A stretch of DNA of 64,000 nucleotides from NCBI GenBank assembly GCA_033782935.1, contig JAWQEG010000491.1, forward strand, positions 434,001 to 498,000. Reading direction: 5' to 3'. This DNA comes from Petrolisthes cinctipes (Eukaryota; Arthropoda; Malacostraca; Decapoda; Porcellanidae). Below are positions 26,179 through 39,775 of the stretch, piece by piece. The notes beneath the pieces were generated by a model that saw only the letters and a program-made list of their open reading frames with translations, was not told the origin of the DNA and did no database searches. Both the position numbers and the translations under genes were made by a program. Numbering within the stretch: the stretch's first letter is position 1; every line of letters begins with the position of its first letter.

Positions 26179-29100
26179 TTAAAAATACTCTAACACGGAG
26201 TAGGCATGTACAGATAGCTTCTGGGACCCCAAAATGTCGAATTTTCGGGTGTTTTGGGCCTGAATTTGATATATCGACTTTGGGCACCTAAAATATCGAT
26301 TTTTAGCATGTTTTGGGCCTGTATTTTGAAAATATTCTAGCACTGCGTAGGCATGTACAGATCGCTTCTGGGACCCCAAAATATCGAATTTTCGGTGTTT
26401 TGAGCCTGAATTTGAGATATAAACGGGTAAAGAAGATGCATGCACATATCGACTTTTGGGCACCTAAAATATCGATTTTGAGCATGTTTTGGGTCTGTAT
26501 CTTGAAAACATTCTAACTAGGAGTAGGCATGTACAGATCGCTTCTAGGACCCAAAAATATAGAATTTTCGGGTGTTTTGAGCCTGAATTTGAGATAGAAA
26601 CCGGTACTGAAGATACATGCACAAATCGACTTTGGTCACCTGAAGTATCGATTTTCAGGATGTTTTGGCCATATATTTTGAATGTATTCTAGCATTGTGT
26701 AAGCATGTTCAGATTGCTTCTGAGACCCAAAAATATCGATTTTTCGGGTGTTTTGAGCCTGAATTTGGGATATAAACGGGTACAGAAGATGAATGCATAT
26801 ATGGATTTTGGACACATAAAAAATCGATTTTCAGTATGTTTTGGTCCTGTATTTTAAAAATACTCTAACACGGAGTAGGCAAGTCCAGATCGCTTCTGGG
26901 ACCCCAAAATATAGAATTTTCGGGAGTTTTGGCCTGAATTTGAGATATCGACTTTGGGCACCTAAAATATCGATTTTTAGCATGTTTTGGGCATATATTT
27001 TGGAAATATTCTAGCACTGAGTAGGCATGTACAGATCGCTTCTGGGACCCCAAAATATCGAATTTTCGGGTGTTTTGAGCCTGAATTTGAGATATAAACG
27101 GGTACAGAAGATGCATAGTATCACATATCGACTTTGAACACTTAAAATATCGATTTTTAGCATGTTTTGAGCCTATATTTTGAAAACATTCTAGCACTGA
27201 TTAGGCATGTACAGATCGCTTCTGGGACCCCAAAATATATAGAATTTTCGGGTGTTTTGGGCCTGAATTTGAAATATAGACTTTGGGCAACTAAAATATT
27301 GATTTTCAGCATGTTTTGGGCCTGTATGTTGAAAATACTCTAACACGGAGTAGGCATGTACAGATCGCTTCTGGGACCCCAAAATATCGAAGTTTTGGGT
27401 GTTTTGAGCCTGAATTTGAGATATAAACGGGCACTGAAGATGCATGCACATATCGACTTTTAGGCACCTAAAATATCGATTTTGAGCATGTTTTGGGTCT
27501 GTATCTTGACAACATTCTAACTAGGAGTAGGCAAGTACAGATCGCTTCTTGGACCCCAAAATATCGAATTGTCGGGTGTTTTGAGCCTGAATTTGAGATA
27601 TAAACGGGTACTGAAGATGCATGCACATACCGACTTTTGGGCACCTAAAATATTGATTTTGAGCATGGTTTGGGTCTGTATCTTGAAAACATTCTCACTA
27701 GGTGTAGGCATGTGCAGTTTGCTTCTAGGACCCAAAAATACCGAATTTTCGGGTGTTTTGAGCCTGAATTTGGGATATAAACGGGTACAGAAGATGCATG
27801 CACATATCGACTTTAGACACTTAAAATATCGATTTTTAGCATGTTTTGAGCCTTTACTTTGAAAACATTCTAGAACTGAGTAGGCATGTACAGATCGCTT
27901 CTGGGACCCAAAAATATCGAATTTTCGGGTGTTTTGAGGTTGAATATTTTATATAAACGGGTGCAGAAGATGAATACACATATTGACTTTGGGCACCTAA
28001 ACTAGCGATTTTCAGCATGCTTTGGGCCTGTATTTTGAAAATAATCTGGCACTGAGTAGGCATGTACAAATCGCTTCTGGGACCCAAAAATATCGAATTT
28101 TCGGGTGTTTTGGGCCTGAATTTGAGTTATCGACTTTGGGCACCTAAAATATCGATTTTTAGCATGTTTTGGGGCCTATATTTTTAAAAATATTATAGCA
28201 CTGAGTAGGCATGTACAGATCGCGTCTGGGACCCCAAAATATCGAATTTTCGGGTGTTTTGAGCCTGAATTTGAGATATAAACGGGTACAGAAGATGCAT
28301 GCACATATCGACTTTTTGCACCTAAAATATCGATTTTGAGCATGTTTTGAGTCTGTATCTTGAAAACATTCTAGCAAGAAGTAGGCATGTACAGATTGCT
28401 TCTGGGACCCAAAAATATCTAATTTTCGAATGTTTTGAACCTGAATTTGGGATATAGACTGGTACAGAAGATGCATACACATATTGACTTTGGGCACATA
28501 AAATATCGATTTTCAGCATGTTTTGGGCCTGTATTTTAAAAACACTCTAACACGGAGTATGTACGTACAGATCGCTTCTGGGACCCAAAAACATTGAATT
28601 TTCGGGTGTTTTGAGCATGAATTTGAGATATAAACGGGTACAGAAGATGCATGCACATATCGACTTTGAGCACCTAAAATATCGATTTTGAGCATCTTTT
28701 GGGCCTATATTTTGAAAACATTCTAGCACTGAGTAGGCATGTACAAATCGCTTCTTGGACCCCAAAACATCGTATTTTCGGGTGTTTTAAGCCTGAATTT
28801 GAGATATAAACAGGTACTAAAGATGCATACACATATCGACTTTTGGGCACCTAAAATATCGATTTTGAGCATGTTTTGGGTCTGTATCATGAAAACAGTC
28901 TAACTAGGAGTAGGCAAGTACAGATCGCTTCTAGGACACAAAAATACCGATTTTTCGAGTGTTTTGAGCCTGAATTTGAGATATAAACGGGTACAGAAGA
29001 TGCATGCACATATCGACTTTGGACACTTAAAATATCGATTTTTAGCATGTTTTGAGCCTATATTTTGAAAACATTCTAGCACTGAGTAGGCATGTACAGA

Positions 29101-29751
29101 TCGCTTCTGGGACCGAAAAATATCGAACTTTCGGGTGTTTTGTGGTTGATTTTGAGATATAAACGGGTGCAGAAGATGCATACACATATTGACTTTGGGC
29201 ACCTAAAATATCGATTTTCAGCATGTTTTGGGCCTGTATCTGAGTAGGCATGTACAGATCGCTTCTGGGACCCCAAAATATCGAATTTTCGGGTGTTTGG
29301 AGCCTGAATTTGAAATATAAACGGGTACAGAAGATGCATGCACATATCGACTTTGGATACTTAAAATAACGATTTTTATCATGTTTTGAGCCAATATTTT
29401 GAAAATATTCTAGCACAAAGTAGATATGTACAGATCACTTCTGGGACCCCAAAATATCGTATTTTTGGGTGTTTTAAGCCTGAATTTGAGATATAAACGG
29501 GTACAGAAGATGCATTCACATATCGACTTTGGACACTTAAAATATCGATTTTTAGCATGTTTTGAGCCTATATTTTGAAAACATTCTAGCACTGAGTAGG
29601 CATGTACAGATCGCTTCTGGAACCCAAAAATATCGAATTTTCGGGTGTTTTGAGGTTGAATTTGGGATATAAACGGGTGCAGTAGATCCATACACATATC
29701 GATTTTTGGGCACCTAAAATGTCGATTTTCAGCATGTTTTGGGCCTGTATA
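26179..29751. repeat. HOR unit U1, 3,573 bp, internally shortened
   Basis: Compared with U2, three differences shorten this unit. The shift to U2 steps from 3,573 to 4,424 near 26.7-26.9 kb (851 bp), then to about 4,600 near 27.5 kb (one monomer), then to 5,100 near 28.1 kb (about 500 bp). The 851-bp step falls between two near-identical segments that are both present in U2 (about 30385-30595 and 31255-31445), so exchange between them would remove exactly that piece. U1 keeps variants not shared by the inner units, such as AGCATCTTTTGGGCC near 28692 and CGCTTCTGGGACCC before AAAACATTG near 28573. Confidence 0.88.
29161..29318 (+). repeat. Short monomer variant with 18-bp deletion in half A (158 bp)
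   Basis: Here the text reads CCTGTATCTGAGTAGGC, whereas full monomers of the related subfamily read CCTGTATCT, then TGAAAACATTCTAGCACT, then GAGTAGGC. The missing 18 bp lie between two CT dinucleotides, consistent with slippage or microhomology-mediated loss. The same junction recurs throughout the window (for example near 230, 535, 1675, 3985, 5450, 19190, 22015, 23510 and 25675), so it became an established subfamily that was amplified, not repeated fresh deletions. Copies are about 158-159 bp. Further 3-bp loss (GAAGCATCCAC in place of GAAGATGCATGCAC) gives 156 bp near 6491-6646. Confidence 0.9.
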
Positions 29752-32700
29752 TTAAAAATACTCTAACACGGAGTAGGCATGTACAGATAGCTTCTGGGAC
29801 CCCAAAATGTCGAATTTTCGGGTGTTTTGGGCCTGAATTTGATATATCGACTTTGGGCACCTAAAATATCGATTTTTAGCATGTTTTGGGCCTGTATTTT
29901 GAAAATATTCTAGCACTGCGTAGGCATGTACAGATCGCTTCTGGGACCCCAAAATATCGAATTTTCGGTGTTTTGAGCCTGAATTTGAGATATAAACGGG
30001 TAAAGAAGATGCATGCACATATCGACTTTTGGGCACCTAAAATATCGATTTTGAGCATGTTTTGGGTCTGTATCTTGAAAACATTCTAACTAGGAGTAGG
30101 CATGTACAGATCGCTTCTAGGACCCAAAAATATAGAATTTTCGGGTGTTTTGAGCCTGAATTTGAGATAGAAACCGGTACTGAAGATACATGCACATATC
30201 GACTTTGGTCACCTGAAGTATCGATTTTCAGGATGTTTTGGCCCTATATTTTGAATGTATTCTAGCATTGTGTAAGCATGTTCAGATTGCTTCTGAGACC
30301 CAAAAATATCGAATTTTCGGGTGTTTTGAGCCTGAATTTGGGATATAAACGGGTACAGAAGATGAATGCATATATGGATTTTGGGCACATAAAAAATCGA
30401 TTTTCAGTATGTTTTGGTCCTGTATTTTGAAAATACTCTAACACGGAGTAGGCAAGTCCAGATCGCTTCTGGGACCCCAAAATATAGAATTTTCGGGAGT
30501 TTTGGCCTGAATTTGAGATATCGACTTTGGGCACCTAAAATATCGATTTTTAGCATGTTTTGGGCATATATTTTGAAAATATTCTAACACTGAGTAGGCA
30601 TGCACAGATCGCTTCTGGGACCCAAAAAAATCAAATTTTCAGGTGTTTTTAGCCTGAATTTGGGATATAAACGGGAACAGAAAATGCATACAGATATCGA
30701 CTTTGATCACCTATAATATCGATTTTAAGCATGTATTGGCCCTATATTTTGAATTTAATCTAGCACTGGGTAAACATGTACAGAGCGCTTCTAAGACCCA
30801 AGAATACCAAATTCTCTGGTGTTTTGAGAATGAATTTGGGATATAAACGGGTACAGAAGATGCATGCACATATCGACATTCTTCACACAAAAAAACGATT
30901 TTCAGCATGTTTTGGACCTATATTTTAAAAATATTCAAACGCTGAGTAGGCATGTACATACCGCTTTTGGGACTCCAAAATATCGAATTATCGGGTGTTT
31001 TGAGCCTGAATTTGAGATATAAACGGTTACAGAAGATACATGCACATATCGACTTTAGACACTTAAAATATCGATTTTTAGCATATTTTGAGCCTATATT
31101 TTGAAAACATTCTAGCACTGAGTAGGCCTGTACAGATCGCTTCTGGGACCCCAAAATATCGAATTTCAGGGTGTTTGGAAACTGAATTTGAGATATAAAC
31201 GGGTACAGAAGATGCATGCACATATCGACTTTTGTGCACCTAAAAAATCGATTTTCAGTATGTTTTGGTCCTGTATTTTGAAAAAACTCTAACACGGAGT
31301 AGGCAAGTCCAGATCGCTTCTGGGACCCCAAAATATAGAATTTTCGGGAGTTTTGGCCTGAATTTGAGATATCGACTTTGGGCACCTAAAATATCGATTT
31401 TTAGCATGTTTTGGGCATATATTTTGAAAATATTCTAGCACTGAGTAGGCATGTACAGATCGCTTCTGGGACCCCAAAATATCGAATTTTAGGGTGTTTT
31501 GAGCCTGAATTTGAGATATAAACGGGTACAGAAGATGCATAGTATCACATATCGACTTTGAACACTTAAAATATCGATTTTTAGCATGTTTTGAGCCTAT
31601 ATTTTGAAAACATTCTAGCACTGATTAGGCATGTACAGATCGCTTCTGGGACCCCAAAATATATAGAATTTTCGGGTGTTTTGGGCCTGAATTTGAAATA
31701 TAGACTTAGGGCAACTAAAATATTGATTTTCAGCATGTTTTGGGCCTGTATTATGAAAATACTCTAACACGGAGTAGGCATGTACAGATCGCTTCTGGGA
31801 CCCTAAAATATCGAAGTTTTGGGTGTTTTGAGCCTGAATTTGAGATATAAACGGGCACTGAAGATGCATGCACATATCGACTTTTAGGCACCTAAAATAT
31901 CGATTTTGAGCATGTTTTGGGTCTGTATCTTGACAACATTCTAACTAGGAGTAGGCATATACAGATCGCTTCTAGGACCCAAAAATACCGAATTTTCGAG
32001 TGTTTTGAGCCTGAATTTGAGATATAAACGGGTACAGAAAATGCATGCACATATCGACTTTGGACACCTAAAATATCGATTTTTAGCATGTTTTGGGCCT
32101 GTATTTTGAAAATACTAAAACACGGAGTAGGCATGTACAGATCGCTTCTTGGACCCCAAAATATCGAATTGTCGGGTGTTTTGAGCCTGAATTTGATATA
32201 TAAACGGGTACTGAAGATGCATGCACATACCGACTTTTGGGCACCTAAAATATTGATTTTGAGCATGTTTTGGGTCTGTATCTTGAAAACATTCTCACTA
32301 GGTGTAGGCATGTACAGTTCGCTTCTAGGACCCAAAAATACCGAATTTTCAGGTGTTTTGAGCCTGAATTTGGGATATAAACGGGTACAGAAGATGCATG
32401 CACATATCGACTTTAGACACTTAAAATATCGATTTTTAGCATGTTTTGAGCCTTTACTTTGAAAACATTCTAGCACTGAGTAGGCATGTACAGATCGCTT
32501 CTGGGACCCAAAAATATCGAATTTTCGGGTGTTTTGAGGTTGAATATTTTATATAAACGGGTGCAGAAGATGCATACACATATTGACTTTGGGCACCTAA
32601 ACAAGCGATTTTCAGCATGCTTTGGGCCTGTATTTTGAAAATGCTCTAACACGGAGTAGGCATGTACAGATCGCTTCTGGGATCCCAAAATATCGAGTTT

Positions 32701-34675
32701 TCAGGTGTTTTTGGCCTGAATTTGAGATATCGACTTTGGGCATTTAAAATATCGATTTTTAGCATGTTTTGGGCTTATATTTTGAAAATAATCTGGCACT
32801 GAGTAGGCATGTACAAATCGCTTCTGGGACCCAAAAATATCGAATTTTCGGGTGTTTGGAGTCTGAATTTGAGATATAAACGGGTACAGAAGATGCATGC
32901 ACAAATCGACTTTTGGGCACCTAAAAGATCGATTTTCAGTATGTTTTGGGCTTGTATTTTGAGAGAACTCTAACAAGGAGTAGCCATGTACAAATCGCAT
33001 CAGGGACCCCAAAATATCGAATTTTCGGGTGTTTTGGGCCTGAATTTGAGATATCGACTTTGGGCACCTAAAATATCGATTTTTAGCATGTTTTGGGCCT
33101 ATATTTTTAAAAATATTATAGCACTGAGTAGGCATGTACAGATCGCGTCTGGAACCCCAAAATATCGAATTTTCAGGTGTTTTGAGCCTAAATTTGAGAT
33201 ATAAACGGGTACAGAAGATGCATGCACATATCGACTTTTGGGCTCCTAAAATATCGATATTTAGCATGTTTTTGGTCTGTATCTTGAAAACATTCTTACT
33301 AGGAGTAGGCATGTACAGATCGCTTCTAGGACCAAAAAATACCGAATTTTCGGGTGTTTTGAATCTGAATTTGAGATATAAACGGGTACAGAAGATGCAT
33401 GCCCATATCGACTTTTTGCACCTAAAATATCGATTTTGAGCATGTTTTGAGTCTGTATCTTGAAAACATTCTAGCAAGAAGTAGGCATGCACAGATTGCT
33501 TCTGGGACCCAAAAATATCTAATTTTCGAATGTTTTGAACCTGAATTTGGGATATAGACGGGTACAGAAGATGCATACACATATTGACTTTGGGCACATA
33601 AAATATCGATTTTCAGCATGTTTTGGGCCTGTATCTTAAAAACACTCTAACACGGAGTATGCACGTACAGATCGCTTCAGGGACCCAAAAACATTGAATT
33701 TTCGGGTGTTTTGAGCATGAATTTGAGATATAAACGGGTACAGAAGATGCATGCACATATCGACTTTGAGCACCTAAAATATCGATTTTTAGCATGTTTT
33801 GGGCCTATATTTTGAAAACATTCTAGCACTGAGTAGGCATGTACAAATCGCTTCTTGGACCCCAAAACATCGTATTTTTGGGTGTTTTAAGCCTGAATTT
33901 GAGATATAAACAGGTACTGAAGATGCATACACATATCGACTTTTGGGCACCTAAAATATCGATTTTGAGCATGTTTTGGGTCTGTATCTTGAAAACAGTC
34001 TAACTAGGAGTAGGCAAGTACAGATCGCTTCTAGGACACAAAAATACTGATTTTTCGAGTGTTTTGAGCCTGAATTTGAGATATAAACGGGTACAGAAGA
34101 TGCATGCACATATCGACTTTAGACACTTAAAATATCGATTTTTAGCATGTTTTGAGCCTATATTTTGAAAACATTCTTGCACTGAGTAGGCATGTACAGA
34201 TCGCTTCTGGGACCGAAAAATATCGAACTTTCGGGTGTTTTGTGGTTGATTTTGAGATATAAACGGGTGCAGAAGATGCCTACACATATTGACTTTGGGC
34301 ACCTAAAATATCGATTTTCAGCATGTTTTGGGCCTGTATCTGAGTAGGCATGTACAGATCGCTTCTGGGACCCCAAAATATCGTATTTTTGGGTGTTTTA
34401 AGCCTGAATTTGAGATATAAACGGGTACAGAAGATGCATTCACATATCGACTTTGGACACTTAAAATATCGATTTTTAGCATGTTTTGAGCCTATATTTT
34501 GAAAACATTCTAGCACTTAGTAGGCATGTACAGATCGCTTCTGGGACCCAAAAATATCGAATTTTCGGGTGTTTTGAGGTTGAATTTGGGATATAAACGG
34601 GTGCAGTAGATCCATACACATATCGACTTTTGGGCACCTAAAATATCGATTTTCAGCATGTTTTGGGCCTGTATA
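29752..34675. repeat. HOR unit U2, 4,924 bp
   Basis: Almost complete unit. Relative to U3 it lacks one 176-bp monomer near 34380: GACCCCAAAATATCG runs directly into TATTTTTGGGTGTTTTAAG. Otherwise it is colinear with U3 at a constant shift of 4,924 bp with scattered substitutions. It retains GAGACCCAAAAAT near 30295 and GTTTTGGCCCTAT near 30235, which are changed in U4-U6. Confidence 0.92.
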
Positions 34676-37600
34676 TTAAAAATACTCTAACACGGAGTAG
34701 GCATGTACAGATAGCTTCTGGGACCCCAAAATGTCGAATTTTCGGGTGTTTTGGGCCTGAATTTGATATATCGACTTTGGGCACCTAAAATATCGATTTT
34801 TAGCATGTTTTGGGCCTGTATTTTGAAAATATTCTAGTACTGCGTAGGCATGTACAGATCGCTTCTGGGACCCCAAAATATCGAATTTTCGGTGTTTTGA
34901 GCCTGAATTTGAGATATAAACGGGTAAAGAAGATGCATGCACATATCGACTTTTGGGCACCTAAAATATCGATTTTGAGCATGTTTTGGGTCTGTATCTT
35001 GAAATCATTCTAACTAGGAGTAGGCATGTACAGATCGCTTCTAGGACCCAAAAATATAGAATTTTCGGGTGTTTTGAGCCTGAATTTGAGATAGAAACCG
35101 GTACTGAAGATACATGCACATATCGACTTTGGTCACCTGAAGTATCGATTTTCAGGATGTTTTGGCCCTATATTTTGAATGTATTCTAGCATTGTGTAAG
35201 CATGTTCAGATTGCTTCTGAGACCCAAAAATATCTAATTTTAGGGTGTTTTGAGCCTGAATTTGGGATATAAACGGGTACAGAAGATGAATGCATATATG
35301 GATTTTGGGCACATAAAAAATCGATTTTCAGTATGTTTTGGTCCTGTATTTTGAAAATACTCTAACACGGAGTAGGCAAGTCCAGATCGCTTCTGGGACC
35401 CCAAAATATAGAATTTTCGGGAGTTTTGGCCTGAATTTGAGATATCGACTTTGGGCACCTAAAATATCGATTTTTAGCATGTTTTGGGCATATATTTTGA
35501 AAATATTCTAACACTGAGTAGGCATGCACAGATCGCTTCTGGGACCCAAAAAAATCAAATTTTCAGGTGTTTTTAGCCTGAATTTGGGATATAAACGGGA
35601 ACAGAAGATGCATACAGATATCGACTTTGATCACCTATAATATCGATTTTAAGCATGTATTGGCCCTATATTTTGAATTTAATCTAGCACTGGGTAAACA
35701 TGTACAGAGCGCTTCTAAGACCCAAGAATACCAAATTTTCTGGTGTTTTGAGAATGAATTTGGGATATAAACGGGTACAGAAGATGCATGCACATATCGA
35801 CTTTCTTCACACAAAAAAACGATTTTCAGCATGTTTTGGACCTATATTTTAAAAATATTCAAACGCTGAGTAGGCATGTACATACCGCTTTTGGGTCTCC
35901 AAAATATCGAATTATCGGGTGTTTTGAGCCTGAATTTGAGATATAAACGGGTACAGAAGATACATGCACATATCGACTTTAGACACTTAAAATATCGATT
36001 TTTAGCATGTTTTGAGCCTATATTTTGAAAACATTCTAGCACTGAGTAGGCCTGTACAGATCGCTTCTGGGACCCCAAAATATCGAATTTCCGGGTGTTT
36101 GGAACCTGAATTTGAGATATAAACGGGTACAGAAGATGCATGCACATATCGACTTTTGTGCACCTAAAAAATCGATTTTCAGTATGTTTTGGTCCTGTAT
36201 TTTGAAAATACTCTAACACGGAGTAGGCAAGTCCAGATCGCTTCTGGGACCCCAAAATATAGAATTTTCGGGAGTTTTGGCCTGAATTTGAGATATCGAC
36301 TTTGGGCACCTAAAATATCGATTTTTAGCATGTTTTGGGCATATATTTTGAAAATATTCTAGCACTGAGTAGGCATGTACAGATCGCTTCTGGGACCCCA
36401 AAATATCGAATTTTAGGGTGTTTTGAGCCTGAATATGAGATATAAACGGGTACAGAAGATGCATAGTATCACATATCGACTTTGAACACTTAAAATATCG
36501 ATTTTTAGCATGTTTTGAGCCTATATTTTGAAAACATTCTAGCACTGATTAGGCATGTACAGATCGCTTCTGGGACCCCAAAATATATAGAATTTTCGGG
36601 TGTTTTGGGCCTGAATTTGAAATATAGACTTAGGGCAACTAAAATATTGATTTTCAGCATGTTTTGGGCCTGTATTTTGAAAATACTCTAACACGGAGTA
36701 GGCATGTACAGATCGCTTCTGGGACCCCAAAATATCGAAGTTTTGGGTGTTTTGAGCCTGAATTTGAGATATAAACGGGCACTGAAGATGCATGCACATA
36801 TCGACTTTTAGGCACCTAAAATATCGATTTTGAGCATGTTTTGGTTCTGTATCTCGACAACATTCTAACTAGGAGTAGGCATATACAGATCGCTTCTAGG
36901 ACCCAAAAATACCGAATTTTCGAGTGTTTTGAGCCTGAATTTGAGATATAAACGGGTACAGAAGATGCATGCACATATCGACTTTGGACACCTAAAATAT
37001 CGATTTTTAGCATGTTTTGGGCCTGTATTTTGAAAATACTAAAACACGGAGTAGGCATGTACAGATCGCTTCTTGGACCCCAAAATATCGAATTGTCGGG
37101 TGTTTTGAGCCTGAATTTGATATATAAACGGGTACTGAAGATGCATGCACATACCGACTTTTGGGCACCTAAAATATTGATTTTGAGCATGTTTTGGGTC
37201 TGTATCTTGAAAACATTCTCACTAGGTGTAGGCATGTACAGTTCGCTTCTAGGACCTAAAAATAACGAATTTTCGGGTGTTTTGATCCTGAATTTGGGAT
37301 ATAAACGGGTACAGAAGATGCATGCACATATCGACTTTAGACACTTAAAATATCGATTTTTAGCATGTTTTGAGCCTTTACTTTGAAAACATTCTAGCAC
37401 TGAGTAGGCATGTACAGATCGCTTCTGGGACCCAAAAATATCGAATTTTCGGGTGTTTTGAGGTTGAATATTTTATATAAACGGGTGCAGAAGATGCATA
37501 CACATATTGACTTTGGGCACCTAAACTAGCGATTTTCAGCATGCTTTGGGCCTGTATTTTGAAAATGCTCTAACACGGAGTAGGCATGTACAGATCGCTT

Positions 37601-39775
37601 CTGGGATCCCAAAATATCGAGTTTTCAGGTGTTTTTGGCCTGAATTTGAGATATCGACTTTGGGCATTTAAAATATCGATTTTTAGCATGTTTTGGGCCT
37701 ATATTTTGAAAATAATCTGGCACTGAGTAGGTATGTACAAATCGCTTCTGGGACCCAAAAATATCGAATTTTCGGGTGTTTGGAGTCTGAATTTGAGATA
37801 TAAACGGGTACAGAAGATGCATGCACATATCGACTTTTGGGCACCTAAAAGATCGATTTTCAGTATGTTTTGGGCTTGTATTTTGAGAGAACTCTAACAA
37901 GGAGTAGCCATGTACAAATCGCATCAGGGACCCCAAAATATCGAATTTTCGGGTGTTTTGGGCCTGAATTTGAGATATCGACTTTGGGCACCTAAAATAT
38001 CGATTTTTAGCATGTTTTGGGCCTATATTTTTAAAAATATTATAGCACTGAGTAGGCATGTACAGATTGCGTCTGGGACCCCAAAATATCGAATTTTCAG
38101 GTGTTTTGAGCCTAAATTTGAGATATAAACGGGTACAGAAGATGCATGCACATATCGACTTTTGGGCTCCTAAAATATCGATATTTAGCATGTTTTTGGT
38201 CTGTATCTTGAAAACATTCTTACTAGGAGTAGGCATGTACAGATCGCTTCTAGGACCAAAAAATACCGAATTTTCGGGTGTTTTGAGCCTGAATTTGAGA
38301 TATAAACGGGTACAGAAGATGCATGCCCATATCGACTTTTTGCACCTAAAATATCGATTTTGAGCATGTTTTGAGTCTGTATCTTGAAAACATTCTAGCA
38401 AGAAGTAGGCATGTACAGATTGCTTCTGGGACCCAAAAATATCTAATTTTCGAATGTTTTGAACCTGAATTTGGGATATAGACGGGTACAGAAGATGCAT
38501 ACACATATTGACTTTGGGCACATAAAATATCGATTTTCAGCATGTTTTGGGCCTGTATTTTAAAAACACTCTAACACGGAGTATGCACGTACAGATCGCT
38601 TCAGGGACCCAAAAACATTGAATTTTCGGGTGTTTTGAGCATGAATTTGAGATATAAACGGGTACAGAAGATGCATGCACATATCGACTTTGAGCACCTA
38701 AAATATCGATTTTTAGCATGTTTTGGGCCTATATTTTGAAAACATTCTAGCACTGAGTAGGCATGTACAAATCGCTTCTTGGACCCCAAAATATCGAATT
38801 GTCGGGTGTTTTGAGCCTGAATTTGAGATATAAACAGGTACTGAAGATGCATACACATATCGACTTTTGGGCACCTAAAATATCGATTTTGAGCATGTTT
38901 TGGGTCTGTATCTTGAAAACATTCTAACTAGAAGTAGGCAAGTACAGATCGCTTCTAAGACCCAAAAATACCGATTTTTCGAGTGTTTTGAGCCTGAATT
39001 TGAGATATAAACGGGTACAGAAGATGCATGCACATATCGACTTTGGACACTTAAAATATCGATTTTTAGCATGTTTTGAGCCTATATTTTGAAAACATTC
39101 TAGCACTGACTAGGCATGTACAGATCGCTTCTGGGAACGAAAAATATCGAACTTTTGGGTTTTTTGTGGTTGATTTTGAGATATAAACGGGTGCAGAAGA
39201 TGCATACACATATTGACTTTGGGCACCTAAAATATCGATTTACAGCATGTTTTGGGCCTGTATCTGAGTAGGCATGTACAGATCGCTTCTGGGACCCCAA
39301 AATATCGAATTTTCGGGTGTTTGGAGCCTGAATTTGAAATATAAACGGGTACAGAAGATGCATGCACATATCGACTTTGGATACTTAAAATATCGATTTT
39401 TATCATGTTTTGAGCCAATATTTTGAAAATATTTTAGCACAAAGTAGATATGTACAGATCACTTCTGGGACCCCAAAATATCGTATTTTTGGGTGTTTTA
39501 AGCCTGAATTTGAGATATAAACGGGTACAGAAGATGCATTCACATATCGACTTTGGACACTTAAAATATCGATTTTTAGCATGTTTTGAGCCTATATTTT
39601 GAAAACATTCTAGCACTGAGTAGGCATGTACAGATCGCTTCTGGGACCCAAAAATATCGAATTTTCGGGTGTTTTGAGGTTGAATTTGGGATATAAACGG
39701 GTGCAGTAGATCCATACACATATCGACTTTTGGGCACCTAAAATATCGATTTTCAGCATGTTTTGGGCCTGTATA
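34676..39775. repeat. HOR unit U3, 5,100 bp, reference full-length unit
   Basis: No whole-monomer gain or loss is evident in this copy, so 5,100 bp is taken as the full unit length (about 30 monomers of mixed length, estimated). It resembles U2 in keeping GAGACCCAAAAAT near 35219 and GGCCCTAT near 35164, and is very close to U4 over the rest. Confidence 0.92.

Noticed and set aside
33134..33439. Plus-strand frames with repeated peptides such as RYKRVQKMHAHIDFWAPK
   Set aside because: These are short antisense readings of the same monomers, with no independent start context, composition change or conservation beyond that of the DNA repeat.
32701..33597. Long minus-strand reading frames (up to 298 codons) with repeated motifs such as NTRKFDILGSQKRSVHAYS
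   Set aside because: The same DNA is open in all three minus frames and gives overlapping peptides in each. Frames start and stop at random points in the monomer, one-base monomer length differences break them, and substitutions between copies mostly change the peptide. They are by-products of a stop-poor satellite.
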